Assembly: GCA_026413225.1 (NCBI GenBank)
Contig: CM048554.1
Location: 45,045,963 to 45,109,962, forward strand
From: Otis tarda
Taxonomy: Eukaryota > Chordata > Aves > Otidiformes > Otididae
Direction of reading: 5' to 3'
DNA: 64,000 nucleotides
Shown: piece after piece, positions 37,501 to 51,700 of the stretch
How the letters are laid out: each line of letters opens with the position of its first letter
How positions within the stretch are numbered: the first letter of the stretch is position 1
Position numbers and translations under genes: made by a program
Notes under the pieces: generated by a model
Databases searched by the model: none
What the model was told of the DNA's origin: nothing
The model's input: only the letters and a program-made list of their open reading frames with translations

Positions 37501-40016
37501 CTCTAGACTTTCAGGTTTTGGTTAAATGCTGCTGGGAAGATAATAGGTATATGATTTGCAGAGTGTGGAAGTGCCACCAGCTCCACAGCAGCCTCTTTCA
37601 TCTCTGATCAAGCTGGCTGGTTATAGGAAGATGTGTGTGAGATCCTTACTTTGTCAGTCAGCTTTGTCTTTTCTTAGCACCATTTGCTTTATTGGGGTTT
37701 TCTGTTTTCTCCAGTCAGTTTGTCTGTAGCTCTTTTGGTTGGGTTTCTGTGCCCAGCACATGTACCTTTCTTTATAAGATGAATGATAACTTTAAAAGTA
37801 TCTTAAATCCTAATGGTGAAAATGTCTTAATAATTATAAAGTCAGACCTGGTATCAGATTTCTATGTGAACAGGCAAACCATGCACTTCTAAGAGAACAT
37901 TAATCTAGGACTTTCAAGTACATAGCAATAATGAATATGATGTTAGCTGACAGCAAACTTCTCACTGTTTTTCTTTCTCCCAATGCAGAATTTGAGTTGC
38001 ATATGCAAATTTTAAGCTGGAATTCAATTTTACTCTGAATAAAGCAAGAAGAAAAACCTGAAGAAAAACCTAATGAAAATGGTGTTACAAATGGTATTGC
38101 AAGAACTTTGATCTGTGAAATTTCACAGGTTTTGGCTTGTTTTAGACAAAAGCAGATGTTCATCTTCAATTTTAAGAACACACTTTTTAATAATGGATGT
38201 TTTGTGGTATATATCTATCACTGAAAACAAAGCTACTTTGATATTTTTCAAGGTTTTGTACCTCTCATTAGTTATGGCACATTTGTAATTTTCAGATTAT
38301 TGAACAGATGTGTTATTCTTGCCCAGTTATATGGAGTTGAAGTATTGTATTTTTATTCATAACTTTAGATGCTTTCATACCTTATTTTACAACTTCTTAT
38401 TTCAATCAAAACATGCTTGCCTGCATTTTAATTAAAACAACTTGATTCTTTTATAAACTTGGCTTTATGAATTTTGATGGATGTATTTGGAAGAAGGACT
38501 TAAAAGCCCTACTGTCTCATGAATAATAAACCAAAATTGTGTAATTAAATGATGAAATGTGCTGACAAAACAAAGCTGAAATTATGGAAAAATTGAATTG
38601 TGAACCAGCTGTTGCTTTAAAGGAAGAAAAAAAATTTTGTACTGTTTTCAGAAAAATATTTGCAAAAGGAAATGTTTCAACTTCAGACTGAGTTTATTGA
38701 TTAATATAAAAACAAATTTCAGGAAGCAAATAATATTCATATATAGTAATCATAGATGACAATCATATAATTTACATTTGGCAGAAATAATAATCTGATC
38801 TGTTAGTTGTGAAATTACCAACATGAAATTAAAGACTTGAAAGAAAGGAGATGGTAGGAACAAAGAGATGATGCCTGTAATAATCTGGTATAAATAAATG
38901 ATCCAGGACTATGAGAACAGCGTAATAAATGTTGACTTTTCTAACACTTCACATTTGTTTGGGGGTGGCAAGGGAACTGATAAATATTTGAAATTCATCT
39001 TCAGTATATTGTCACATAAACGTGCAAGTAAATTCAGAATATTTACTCTGCCCCCTCAAACACCTTCTGCTCTCTGTTTTTCTCAAATACGTCAGATGAA
39101 GGAAAGCCTTAATGTTTGTGATGTTTGTTGATCTATCCACACAGTTGCTACACCTCAGTGTGGCCGAGGATGAATCATACGCTGTGAGAAGGCAGGGCAC
39201 AGGGATGCCACCAGCGCTGTCTGGTGCAACACGTTTGTGCACTGTGGTTCTGTCCTAATTTTAAACTGTTAACCTGCCACTTGTGTAGCTGCTTTTGTTT
39301 GCAAGAGTAGCATGAACTGCAGGGCCTGTGGCCGTACCATGCTTGCTGGTGATACGTTTATTTCCCACAGAGCAGGATGATATCAGAAGGTAAACAGATA
39401 GTTATAAACTCTGCCATCTATTTTTGTATAGATATCTTCTTGGAAAACTGGCAGGAGGTAGTTGAGGTTTTTAGTCCCATTGTACACACTGGCTCGTTTC
39501 ATCTTTTTTAGGGCTTGTTTTTCCCTGAAGAGAATTATTATAACTTTGAACTTTTTATCGTCCTAATAAAAATGCCTTCACCTGTCACAGCAGCTTGCCA
39601 GTTTTTATCTACATGGTCAGAGGAAAAAAATGAGAAATTTGGCCCCATTTTTAGAATACAGAGATAACTTGGCAGTTGTATTTGTCATACATGGAGGAAA
39701 GAAAAATCATGTTTGAGGTTTTCTCACTAGCCTGTTAATACTTAGGCAAAAGCTTTTGATGGAACAATTCCAGAAAACCACATTTAGCTTAGTGCAGTAA
39801 TCTCCTTACTGCTGCCATTTTGCGAACACCATTTTTTGGCTTTCCTTGTTTCTTCAACCTCCATAGCTTGGTGAGTGGCATATTTTTCCAAGCTTAGTAT
39901 TGACAGAGTATTTTCTTTCAGCTGGTGAAACATCTGTATTCTTTGTATTTTTTTTTTAGGGAGTGAAATGATCTATGCTGAGAATGTACAGTTTAGGGTG
40001 ATGTCAGTTTGCACTG

Positions 40017-40034
40017 CCCCCCCCCCCCCCCCCC
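40017..40034. repeat. Homopolymer run of 18 C
   Basis: An uninterrupted C tract, flanked by GCACTG and AAAGCACTGAAATG. Long C/G homopolymers are uncommon in AT-rich introns. The opposite strand, 18 G in a row, can form G-quadruplexes and the C strand an i-motif. The exact length is prone to both slippage and sequencing error. Confidence 0.85.
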
Positions 40035-41273
40035 AAAGCACTGAAATGAACACTGAGGGCATTGTTTCCATCTTGCGTTTAGGAATGTGAGTATTTGTAC
40101 TGTATATTTAATTTCATTCAAACATAGCTGAGGGCAGGCATGCAGAAGTTTTTATTGCTTCAGGTCAACTTCAGGGGAGAAAAGTTTAACTTTACTACTT
40201 CACTGGGAAGTGTGGCATTATATAGCTTTCAATGTGTTTTTGGAAAATCTGGTTGTTTAAAAAAGGACACTTTGTGCAGCAACATGTTGAAGGCTGGGTT
40301 TTCTTTTAAATACGAACACGTGTGCATACACACCAAGTATCCACCTAATAATTATTTAATATCTGAAGTTAAAAATTTATTGTAAATTTCAGAAACCTTA
40401 GTTCCTCCTATAAAGTTAATGCTAATGCCACAAAATGTTTAATTTGTTTGGCAGAAAGTGTGTCACAATAGATCAACTTTGTGGCTATTAAAAGCTTGTG
40501 TTATATTAGCAGTGTCTCTATACTATGTAGGGGAACTCTTGACATAAAAAAAAAAATTAAAGGCTCTTGCTAAATTTTGTGTTTTGTACAAGTTTTCATC
40601 CACTGTTGTGTGGCTTTGTTATTCTCATAGCGTATTTCATGGCTTGAATATAGCAATTTGAGCTCATATGAGAGCTGCTAAAGATAACCATCAGCTTCAT
40701 GTCATATCAAACTTGATGTGGGGGAGAAAAATGTCTCTTCCTGCTTCTCATGATTTATATTTTTGACTTAGCTGATGTCTAATCATTGAAGTATTTATTT
40801 TTTAAAAAAAAAGTAATGTGCATTTTTTTTACTTGCTCATCCAAAATGGACATTTGGAAAACAGCAGATGTTATGTCTTAAGGTCTGCTTGGGTACAAAC
40901 ACTCAACTTTCTCATGGCATGATAGAGGGACACAGAAGTCTCTCCCTGTTGTATCTGAAAGCATGCTGTTTGTGGGGGATGGATGTGAACGGGACAGAAG
41001 GATGTGTGTGCTGATTGAGCAGCAGGGAACCAAGCTAGCTGTTTCCTTTTTTGCCTCTTCCCTTCCTTGCCTGCCTCCACTTTTTCTCCTTTTCTTGAGG
41101 CTTCTCCAGCTGAAGAACAAGGATGAGGCATGGACAATGCCAAGGAAAGGAGGGAAGGTACTGAAAGTTGGGAATAACTGGAGAGCAGAGTACAGCTTGC
41201 ATTCATTGGTGTGCTGGGTCCTTGGGTTTTGTTAATTAGAATATAGTGTCACACCTGAGCGCTGGCTTGATGC

Positions 41274-41314
41274 TTTTTTGTTTTGTTTTGGTTTTTGTTT
41301 TTGTTTTTTTTTTT
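41274..41314. repeat. T-rich simple repeat with spaced G (TTTTG-like)
   Basis: Forty-one bases containing only T and G, mostly T4-T6 units separated by single G, ending in a run of T before GCTATG. It looks like a degenerate pentanucleotide microsatellite. No poly-A retrocopy is attached on either side. Confidence 0.7.
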
Positions 41315-44300
41315 GCTATGTTATTCAGTGCTAACAAGTCTTCCAGTGCTGGTGGTTTCACCTGCAACAGGTTAGGACGTGCTGGCTCAGAGTTACTCGA
41401 ATCTTGTGGACCAAAGGGTCTCAGAGTGGTCGGTTGCTGTTTCCCATTATGTATCCAAGTTATCTGAACTTCCCATGGCTTGCACTGTTGTACCAACTCT
41501 TGCCCAGGTTGTCAGGCAGTCTGTACAGCCCCGCTGCTGTAGTAGCCAGACTCCTGAGCAGCGTACCGAGCAAAAGACAAGGTTTATGAGCATCCAGCAA
41601 CTTGCCATCTTTAATGCAGGATTCCACAGAACTACAAAGAATACCTTTGGTATTGTGTCTTCAGTCCTAGTAAAAAGACTTCCAACATCTCAAAGATACT
41701 TTCATGCTGCTTTCTTGGTGTTTAGTTCATGTCAAATTTAAAGATAATCGCTGTCATCTTGTAAGTCTTCATAAACCTTCCTCTACAGACAGTGCAAACC
41801 TCTTGTAAAACTACCTTTTAAAAAGAAAAAAAAAATCATTAATGTGTTGCTTTAGTAAGAAAAAACTTTTCTTTAGTAAGAAAAAAACAATCCCACATAA
41901 AAAGGAACACCATGACCTCATTGCATTAATGCGTGAGGAATTTAGCAGAGGACTTTAAATCGAGCACTATTTTGGACTTGAGGAGAGCCATGTGCTGTCT
42001 ATTTTATTATTTGTATCAAATAATCTCATAAAACTTGCTACTTCCCCATGCAAACATTGCCTGGCTTTGTAGTCTTAGATCATGGAAGCTACAGCAATAT
42101 TACTATAAGCCAAACAATGATGTATCACACATGATGGAAGTGAAGAATTACTGAGGTTAACTTTTACAGATTGCTTGTTTGGTTGCCTCTGGTTTTGGCT
42201 TACATAAAATAAGGCTTTGAATAAAACATGCGGACATTAATTACAATTTCAAATTTGGTTTATATATTCTAAAATCTAAAAAAAACCCAATACCTTTGTG
42301 GGGAAAGCTTTCTACGTCTCCAAAATTTGGTGAGGGGACCTGAATGAATGATAAAGGGCTTGCACTGAAATAATGAGAAAATCAATATTTTGCGTATGTC
42401 AAAAGTCGGACCTGGGCAAACTGTGGTAGTTGGACATTGTTTTTGATGAATTGCCAACATTTTTCAAGAGTGAATCAAACTCTTACGTGAGTTGCACATT
42501 CTAATTCTGCTGCTTAAATATGGCTCATGTCCTCTGATTTTTACCTGCTGAATAATATTGAAAGAGTGTAGTTCATATGAATTGCAGAGGAGTTTTGAGT
42601 GTGTTTTCAGTACTGAATTTCCTACCTGGGCTAATTTAAATCCATGAATTTGACCTGCTTAGTATGCACAGCGCTCCCGCTCTCAAGACCTTTTGCTTGA
42701 ACTATCAAGCTACTTAGGTTTCCTATGTATTTAGGAGGGAGGCACTTTGGGAGTTGTTTTCAAAGTTGAAGAGATTAACTTAATTTAAGCTTCTAGGAAA
42801 AAATATGATAGTCCCTTCATAATTGTGAAATAGATTTTATATTATTGCTTAGAGGTAAATCCCTTCTTGTTCCTGGAAATGAAGACAAGAACAGAAGACT
42901 AAAATCAGAAAGGTTAAGGCACCAAATGGTTTTCAATTAGCAGGGGATATAAAAGGCGATAAGAGGAGCTTCTGCATATACATGATTTTCCTTTTTCATC
43001 CCTTTTCTTCTATAGTGTCCATCATTTGGCAGAGATTAAGAGCAAGCCACGAAAATTACAGAGGAAACTAGTAGTAGTGGCAACTTTCTGCATTGGTTTT
43101 AATGAAAAAGGTTAATTTTGAGTTGGTATTTTTATAAACCACTGTAATAAGCAGAGAGTTGCACAGACAAGAGCAGACTAAAGAAGAAGATTCAAGGTGG
43201 AGATCTCTGGTGCCACTCTCAAATGTTTGCAAGGTTGTACTTTTGCAATGTGCTTTGTAGAAATTATCTTGGAAACACCATCTTAGAAAGCTGGTCTGCT
43301 ATCAACAAAATGATGCTCAGTACAGAGGGCTTCAGAAAATATAAAAAAAAAAGACAGACAAGAAGACAGCTATCTTTCCAGAATGTCTCTTGCCTACAGA
43401 ACACCTGCTAACACAGCGAGACAAGAGTTTATTTCATTGTTCCTGTCAAAGGGGCCCCAGTGGGACCTCTGTGTTTAATAAGTGCCTCACTAGGAAAAAA
43501 TCTGGACTGACTGAATTGGGATCCAGAGAACAATTGTTTACCATGTGGGCAATGGTGGGAGTGGAGAGGAACACCTTACCTCAAGAGCTTGGATGTTGAG
43601 CGTGAAACACTAGAAGAGGTTGCATACAAATATTTTGGAGTCTGCTTTCTTGGCTGTTTTCAGGATTAGACCAGTCAGGCATTTGTTTCATTGGAGAATG
43701 TTTAGGCCCTGTCTCAGTGTTTGTATGGATTAGATGTCTCTTGACATCTCTTCTGTTCTGTTTCCATGCTTATTTGAAAGCACTGCAGCTGTTTTTCCAC
43801 TTGAATAATTTCACAAAAAATAACCCAGATGAAATTGTGTCAAGTTAATGCTATGTGGCAGTGCTTGTGTTTCCAAAACAAGCAAACAAACAAAAAAAAA
43901 ATATAACCCTGGGAGCAAGTGATGGCTGGAATGCAGGAAACCAAGATCTGAGATGTAAAAATCTGGATATAAAGGTTTTTCTTTTCCCAAAGTGACTTGA
44001 AGGCCCCAGCTTGATCTGTTAGTCATAAAATTGTCACTTTGCAAGTATGAAGTGCTAATGCTGTCACATATTGAGAGTGTTTCCGTATACAACGCTCATG
44101 TTTGTGTTTTCAGAAATGGTCTGATAACTCCTCTAAAGCTTCCTAAATTCTGCACATTGCCAGTTTGAATAAATAATAGGGGATGTACTTACTCAATTTA
44201 TATAGAAACTCTGTCATGTCTATCAGTGTAACTTAACTGTGTAGGCAAAGAATTTCAAATTTGGAGACTGTAAGGCAAGTTAAAGAAAGGGGTAGAATTA

Positions 44301-44355
44301 GCACCCTGTTCCTCCTGTTCCACCTTCCAAATTACATGTATTTACGAAACTCCTT

Positions 44356-45021
44356 ATAGAATCGTAGAATCGTTAGGGTTGGAAGGGACCTTTAAAGGTC
44401 ATCTAGTCCAACCCCCCTGCAAGGAGCAGGGACATCTCCAACCAGATCAGGTTGCTCAGAGCCTCATCCAACCTGGCCTTGAACATTTCCAGGGACGGGG
44501 CTTCCACCACCTCTCTGGGCAACCTGTTCCAGTGTTCTACAACCCTCATTGTAAAAAATTTTTTCCTAATATCCAATCTAAATCTACCTCCCTCTATTTT
44601 AAAACCATTACCCCTTGTCCTATCACAACAGGCCCTACTGAACAGCCTCTCCCCATCTTTCTTGTAGGCCCCCTTGAGGTACTGGAAGACCGCTATCAGG
44701 TCTCCCCGGAGCCTCCTCCAGGCTGAACAACCCCAACTCTCTCAGCCTGTCCTCATAGGAGAGGTGCTCCAGCCCTCTGATCATCTTCGTGGCCCTCCTC
44801 TGGACCTTCTCCAACTGGTCCATGTCCTTCTTGTGTTGGGGACTCCAGAACTGGACGCAGTACTCCAGGTGGGGTCTCACCAGGGCAGAGTAGAGGGGGA
44901 GAATCGCCTCCCTTGACCTGCTGGCCACACTCCTCTTAATGCAGCCCAGGATGCGGTTGGCCTTCTGGGCCGCAAGAGCACATTGCCAGCTCATGTTGAG
45001 CTTTTTATCGACCAGCACTCC
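44356..45021 (-). mobile_element. CR1 LINE 3' portion (antisense)
   Basis: About 665 bp of CR1, antisense. It starts on the + strand with ATAGAATCGTAGAATCGTTA and GTTGGAAGGGACC and runs through the 3' UTR and the end of ORF2 to CATGTTGAGC and the block reading LVDKKLNMS on the minus strand. It stops at ACCAGCACTCC, the 5' truncation. On the minus strand the ORF2 frame is open for about 100 codons ([20 protein letters not shown] and onward) until a small deletion near 44714 (CCTCCTCCAGG instead of the longer CTCTTCTCCAGG form) shifts it. It is dead as an element and contains the same segment as the copies at 1.9, 56.8 and 60.4 kb. Confidence 0.95.
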
Positions 45022-46233
45022 TTAACTCAAGCAAGATCTTCCCCATTCAGTACTGCACCATGTATCTCTCCATTTTTCCATTTAGAAATTAACTTACCTA
45101 GATATTTCCTGTTCACTTGTGTGTGAATGGGACAGGTGAAAACTAAGTGGGATGACATGGGCATGGTTGTCACACACCCTTGCCCACATGCAGAGAGGAT
45201 GGGTACTACAGGGGCTGGGCTCGTAGAGTCCCTCTCCGCTGTGCAGTTGATACCAGTATTCATATATTATCCAATATTTCCTTTTCATGCTTATGATCCA
45301 GACGACTATAAATCTTTTTTTTTAACTCCATTTTTTCTTAACACTTTTCTATATGTTCAATACTACTTGGAAAACATGTTTTTAAACAGCTAAGGAAGGT
45401 CTCTAGGAACGGAAATTATTGGCTCTGTTAACTGTCTGACCAGAAAGCTACAGGTCATACTTTCTGTTTTGGTATCTTGAATTCTTTCCTTCGTGGTAGC
45501 TAGGACGTGTTTACTAGGATTTTATGTGAAGCTCTGGAGGAGACAGCGCAGTCAGTGCACAGGCCCAGTGCAGGAGCTCGGTCTTCTCTGCCTTTGGAAG
45601 GGAAAGGTCCAAACATCTCCCTTCTGTGTGAAACCTGGCTGCCTACTGTGTTTGACTGGAGCCCTGAATTAAGGATCTCAGGAGCAGGAATAAAGATACT
45701 CTTCTGTCAGGGCTTAAGGGTGATTATAGATGATAATTCTACTGCCTTTAAAAAGCTTTTTGTTCACTGTGTGGATTTTTAAGATCCTTCCCTGTCTCCT
45801 TGGTTGTAGTTCTGTGATGCAACCAGCCCTGCTCCATCCAGTGGGCCAGGCTGCCAGCGTGCTCCACAGACAGTTGTGCTGGCACTGGTGAGCAGAAGGC
45901 ACCACAAGAAAGTTGAAAGCTGCGGGATGCGTAAGTTGGCAAGGGCCAGTCAGATTGGTGTTCATCCGGCTGTCCTCTGCCCACTTCATGGAGGTTAACA
46001 CCTTCTAGTAGTTTCTGTGTTCTGTTGTTCAATTACTGTGAAAAGTGAATTTTCAAGAATAGGGTATTTAAGGATTTAAGGATTCTGTCTGTTGTTATAC
46101 CAAATGAGGACACATTTTTCCTTGAGTAATACTTGATTTTGTAGGTGGCTGTTTTCATCTTAGAGTTATTTGGAGGAAAAGCAGTGGCTAGAAAGTCTAG
46201 TTTCAATTTCTTAATTTTTTTTTTTTTATTTAG

Positions 46234-46349
46234 GTTTTTCACTTGCTGCAGTCGTACTTAGAATCAAAACAGCTTGTTAGTTCGGACTTTCGGAAGGAAC
46301 TGGATGACATCATTACCTGTATAGTAACAAAACTGTGGTTGGCTAAAAG
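46234..46349 (+). CDS. THADA: THADA internal exon (VFHLLQ ... LWLAKR)
   Basis: This 116-nt exon is preceded by a 14-T tract and TTATTTAG and followed by AAAAG/GTAAGA. It opens in phase 0 and encodes 38 codons plus two bases: VFHLLQSYLESKQ, a hydrophilic linker (VSSDFRKELDD), then IITCIVTKLWLAK and the split arginine. The ends (VFHLLQ and KLWLAKR) match the human protein as I remember it. The middle is the variable linker. It continues the helical-repeat segment from the previous exon, with GTLLQ/VFHLLQ joined directly. Its length is not a multiple of three, so skipping it would break the frame. Confidence 0.94.
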
Positions 46350-48684
46350 GTAAGATAAAAAGACAAGATACCTGTAGTTATATACATAAGTTACTAATAT
46401 ATGGAAGGCTTGGCTGATGGGGGTTTTAAAATTGTTTTTTTATTTTGGCAAGGTGGACAGATTAATTTATCTAGAAACATGTAAAATGTAGATGCCTTAT
46501 TGGCTTGATGGTTTTTTAATTTTTTTTTTTTCCAAAAAAACAAGGATGAAAAAACAGATGTATATCTTACCAGTACATTACTGTTTTTCATTCCTCTCTT
46601 AGTTCATTCTCAGTTAAATTTCATAGTCCAGTCATTTAAGAAAAAAAAAACAGTGACTGGAAATGCCCACAGAAGCAGTCTTTTTGAGGATGAATGTTGC
46701 TTCTGGGCTAGGAAAAATATGCCACATGTATGATGTTTTTATGTTACTATTTTCTCTAACTTTGACCTTTACAAAAAAGTAGTAGAAAAATGTCATAGCA
46801 GTTGTTGAAATTATCAAAAGTATTTAGCTGCCCACTAACAGTCCAAGATGGTTTTGCAAGCAGTTTTCTTAGGTTTCTGTAAAAGGATCTTCAGGTGACC
46901 TATATAGTGCAATTATGAAACTCTCTAAAAAAAAAAAAAAAATCCCTACCAAAATCTTTAAAGAACTCAGTTGTGGAAAAGAGAGCACAAGTCCTTGCGT
47001 AGATAAATAACTGGGTAAAATATTTCAAAGTACTGTTTGCACAGTGGAGGGAGGTCACCAATGTGGTATGGATCTGTAATAAAACCTATGTTGCTTTGTG
47101 ATCGTCAAAAGCAAAATCTTAATAGATTTGGAGAAGTGGGATGACTAGTGGGTTGAAAAAGTCAGTGTTGACTAAATTTGGGTAATCAGATACCATTGAT
47201 CTTTGAGAATTACACAAGTGTCTCCTAAGAGAGTTAGAGTGATGATATAGCAGGTAAAACTTGGTGTAACTAACTGTGAAATGATGCAGATGAATAAAGC
47301 AATCTGACTGAAGACTGGTCAACTGAGCAGATTTTTTTTATTTGAAAAAAATCATCCTGATTCTTAGTAGAGCCCAAGAAGGGAGGGGACAAATATTCTA
47401 AAAAGAATGCAGAACAAAACAGAAACCAGACGTAGGTGTGTGTATTAATCTGAATGTACATTTTAATATTGTGTAAATCTCAAAAAGATACTGTGGAAAT
47501 GAGGAGCAGTAAAAAGACTGACAACAAGTATAGAATAGTTTCTAGATGGGGAATGACTAAATAGGCTGAGATTTATTTTTTTTTTAGCCTGGAAGAAGGA
47601 CAACTGAGGAATGACATGGAAAAAAAAATAATGCTATGAGTCACATGGACATGGGATGGATAGTTAGCATCCCTTGCATTGCAATGTGGCAGATTTAAAA
47701 GAAACAAAATAATGAAGTTTTTCATGTAACTTTAGTTTAGCTACGGAACTCCATGATAGAAGATACTGTTGGTTTTAAACCTATGTGTATTTTTAACAAA
47801 AGATTGAACAGAGTCATGGGAGAAAAGTCCAGTGAGGTTACTAAGTATGTAGGTATCACAGTTGGCTCAAGAAATTCTTCAGAAACCTTGAAAATTGATA
47901 GAGGTTTTGGCAAGTGTCACTGTTCTTACGCTTCACTTTCCTGTGCATTTGCTTTCTACCCTGGTTGGATTTGGTGGACCTTGTGACTTCGCTCAGCATA
48001 AAGCATTTTTAAGTCTTTAAATGAGGATGGTAATTTACTTAATTAAATTAAATCAGTTGACACTGTTATAAAGGAAAAAAAAAACCCAACCAAACACCGG
48101 AGACCAATTTCAGTGGAAAGATACTAATAATTCAAACCTCTTTCTCCTGCATCAAATATGTAAGGCCAGGCTCTGTTCATTACAGATTTTGCATAAATTC
48201 TGTGTTTTCAAAGTGTTTTTTTCAGAACTGGCCTTTTTAATACATCAGTCATATTAGTGATGACTTTTTTTTTTTATTCTCTCCAGAAGGGAAAAGTTTT
48301 CAGGCTCTCTCTAAGAAATGATTTAAGTACATGGTGTAGGTACTTGCCTGAAGAGATGTATTTTCTCTTTGAGTTGCCTGTACAAAGACATAGCTAATAT
48401 TAACCCTCTGTCAGTAACAAATTTTGATTTTGTCAGTTTGTTGTAGCCTTCTTTTCATATTCATGCATTCTCAATTATGCAGTTAATGCTATATGTGAAG
48501 TTTTTTTAAATGTCTTTCTCCCCAGATAGTAAAATATTGTATTACAAACATACAGGTTTGCAACACTAAGTTAAGGCACTGGGTTTTTTATAGACAGAAA
48601 CTCTTTTTGCAGATTTCTAATGTAGTTTATAATTCTCCGCCTGTACAGCTATACGTCGTTAGGCACACTTTCAGCTAAGGTGTG

Positions 48685-48719
48685 TTTTCTTTTTTTCTTT
48701 CTTTCCTTTTTTTTTTTTT
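48685..48719 (+). repeat. Pure pyrimidine tract, 35 bases
   Basis: Thirty-five consecutive C/T bases (mostly TTTCTTT units) on the transcribed-sense strand. An AAG follows soon after, but no open exon with a donor follows it. It could bind PTB-like proteins in RNA. I see no evidence that it acts as a splice acceptor. Confidence 0.6.
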
Positions 48720-51700
48720 AAAGTCTAAAAAAAGCAAATGAAATATCCATGAAATGTTTGGTAACACAATTGACTTCCAAATATGTTTTCAACTTAAGAC
48801 TACAATAAATGATAAAGCTGAAAATATTTGCTTGCCTCTTAAGTTTCTGCTTGAGATAATGTAGAGTGATTTAAAAAAAAACCAACCAAACAAACAAAAC
48901 CTTCAACAAAGAACACAAACCAACAAGCAAAGATACTGAAATAGATGGTATTTGCTGGTGGTTTTAGTCTCCCACATCCAATGTGCAGCTTTACCATTTG
49001 TATTTGTGTGGAGCTGAACAACTGTTCTGTGATGAACACTGGGTTTTGGGGGTTTTGTTGTTTTCTTGTTTTAAAGTAGTTTTGGGAGGTTGCTTGGCAA
49101 CTGAGTTGTGAAACTCAGTAAGTCCGTCTGTGTAGTTTTCTGGATGTTGTGAGGGCATATCAGGACACCACCACTTCATTCGTGCCCTGTTCTTAGACTT
49201 CTTGGTTTGCATCTGCTGCTGGTTGCTGTCAAATAGGGTGGTGGCTGGCTGGCTCACCCTTCGGTCCACGCACAATCCTTCCTACCTTCTCTCTGTTCAT
49301 GCAAAGAGAATGAGTACCAGAGAGAAAAAATGAATGGATCTCCAGCTGTTTCTTCTGCCTTTTGCATAAGGAGATAACTTAGTCTGTCACTGATACTGTA
49401 GTGCAGCGATTGTTTGAAAAGAGGCTATTAGACACACTATTAATCTTAAATAGTTTTAAAAAAGGTTAAAATAACAGGAAAATGGTTTATAAATTTTGGG
49501 AAATGGGGAATTATCTCCAAATGTCAGTCTGCGTTCACATTTCTCTGCTAGTTTTTTTAAGTTCTTGCTGGTATTCTTTCAACTACATCCTTCCTTTGTA
49601 CTGTGGAACAAGCTTCTCTGAGAAACTTAAACTACAAAATTTTAGATTGCGTAAGTAGGTCTTAAAAATGAGGCTCATTGTCATGTATATATATCTGGGG
49701 GAAAGATTAGCATTCTTCAGCTGTTTGCTGAACTGGGTGGGGTTTTTTGTTTGTTTGGATTTTGGGATTTTTTTTTTACCTTTTCAGGGCCAGAATGTAA
49801 TTTTCTTTCATCTGAATGTAGTGATGTAGAATAGCTCAATAAACTATTGCACTTTCCCTGTAATATACTAATCTCTTCTCCTTCCTCAACCCCCCTATCT
49901 GATTTTGCTTTAGAGAATAAAATAATGGCTCAAGATTACCCAAACTGAAATTCATAAACCATTCACTTTTTCAACTAGTATTTTCTGTCTGTTGTGAAGG
50001 CAGACTTCTCATGTTAATGGGAAATGGTTGCTTTTTCTCGTTTGTAGCATATATTAGAATATCAGAAGGAAAAAAAAAATCTTTCTTCCACCTTCCTTGG
50101 GGTTTTCTATATCTTCAAAATTCTAACTTTTTTGAGTATTCAAAAGTAGTATGTCTATTTTTGGTGTTTTGGTGAATGAGAGCTGCCTTCCATCCACTTA
50201 TCAAGATGATGTTTGAAAGTTTTAACTTTACTTGCAGGTTTATACTTAATTTGTTGGTGTTTTGTTTTTTTAGAATGTACTTATTTGTTAGTTTAAAGTG
50301 GTTTAGGAATGTTATTGCTTCCCCCCACTCCCACACCAGTGTTAGTTTATTGCATTTTTTGCAAGTACGGGAGATGCAGGGTGTTTGAGAAGAACAGAAA
50401 TTTAAAAAATACATAAAATCTGCCTCGTTGGAGAACGGAGGTGGTTGAATGAAGCGATGGATATTAGTCTGGTGAAAGCTTTTAAAAAAATAATTAATAC
50501 ATCAAGCTAAGCCTTTGAAAGAGTTCAAAGCTCTTTCATGTGAATTAAAAAAAAAAAAAAAGTAGTTTTTAGCTCAACTGCATACCAAGAAGTTACAAGA
50601 CTAACTCTAGATGCCTTTTGCTTCATAAATACAGAAAGCTAAAAGAGCAGCCTTTGGAGCTGGTAATTTGCTGTACAGAAGTTCCGGAAATATCTGTCTT
50701 GTTTCATTTGTAGCTTTTGGCATGACAAAGTATTGGTATTGGAAAATTTGTGAAATCATGTCATTGCACAGCTTTGCTGTAGGATACTGCCTTCCAGTGC
50801 TTTTAGTTTGATTATTTTTGGGTTTTTTTTTCCGCCTTCCTTCTTACTGGAGACCACAGGAGGGGGGAAAAGACTTTGAGGTTCTGCCAGAAGTCAAATA
50901 ACAGTCTGCTAACCTCTAGCCATGTGCCATTTCTTAGCTGAGAGCTTGTCTGCACTGGGAAAGTTTACTTCTAAGAAGGCTGCTTTCTTGAAACTAACTT
51001 GTATGGAACAGCCTTGTATAAAACCAACTGGCTTTGCCTTTTGCAGAGTGTCACTAGTTCACCTGGAATGGACTGCCTGTGGTGTTTGTGCTTCGCTTTA
51101 TAACCCAAATATCCCATGCTCTGCGGTGCTGCAGCTGAGCTCTTTGCATTATGGACGGGACTGTTAAAAATACAAATGTAGGGACACAAGATTCAGGCTT
51201 ACACAACAAATACATGCAAAAGTTGTTCTAGTCTCGAAGTCAAAACTAGGTTCGCTGTCCACTGAGATACCTGCTGCTCAGTTTTCTCCAGGAAAAAACT
51301 CTTGGATGATCTGACTATAACTGCTTTGGATGAGGGAAGTCTCACAGGTATTTTATAGCACTACAGAGTTACGTTAACTTGCCAAGTTGATGGCCATGGC
51401 ACTCTGTCAAACCTGTAGTGTTCCCATTCCCCCTCCTGGCAGCACTATATGAGTCACAACAAGCAGATAACCAGTCTTAGGTCCTTCCTAGAAGGAACTT
51501 CATGCGAGATGTGTTCGGGCCATCTCTCTGGAAAGCAGGAATGTGGCCTTGCTGTGGTTTCAGGACTTTGTGGCTCAAAGAATCATAACAGTTACGTCAT
51601 TGTTCATAAATGTATCCTTGGAGACATTCATTTAAATCTTACGTGCTTTTAGCAGACTAATTCAGGTTTCCAAGTCCACTCTTTCACCAGTTTTGATAAC

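Larger units (their letters stand above)
17638..46233 (+). other. THADA: THADA intron (28,596 bp)
   Basis: The largest intron in the window, phase 0, runs from GTAAGT to a long T-tract acceptor ending in TTATTTAG. A U-rich stretch made almost entirely of T and G follows the donor (about 17640-17725) and could assist donor recognition. Recognised contents are a G-quadruplex motif, an old CR1 endonuclease-region fragment, an older CR1-like fragment near 25.4 kb, an 18-C run, a T/G-rich simple repeat near 41.3 kb and a young antisense CR1 at 44.4-45.0 kb. I see nothing recognisable in the long stretches 17.7-20.5, 23-25.4, 25.6-40 and 41.4-44.3 kb. Exons on either side join directly at ...GTLLQ/VFHLL..., so no THADA exon is missing. 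Confidence 0.85.

Noticed and set aside
44635..45018. 127-codon minus-strand open frame
   Set aside because: It is CR1 ORF2 C-terminal sequence with a late frameshift, not a host gene.
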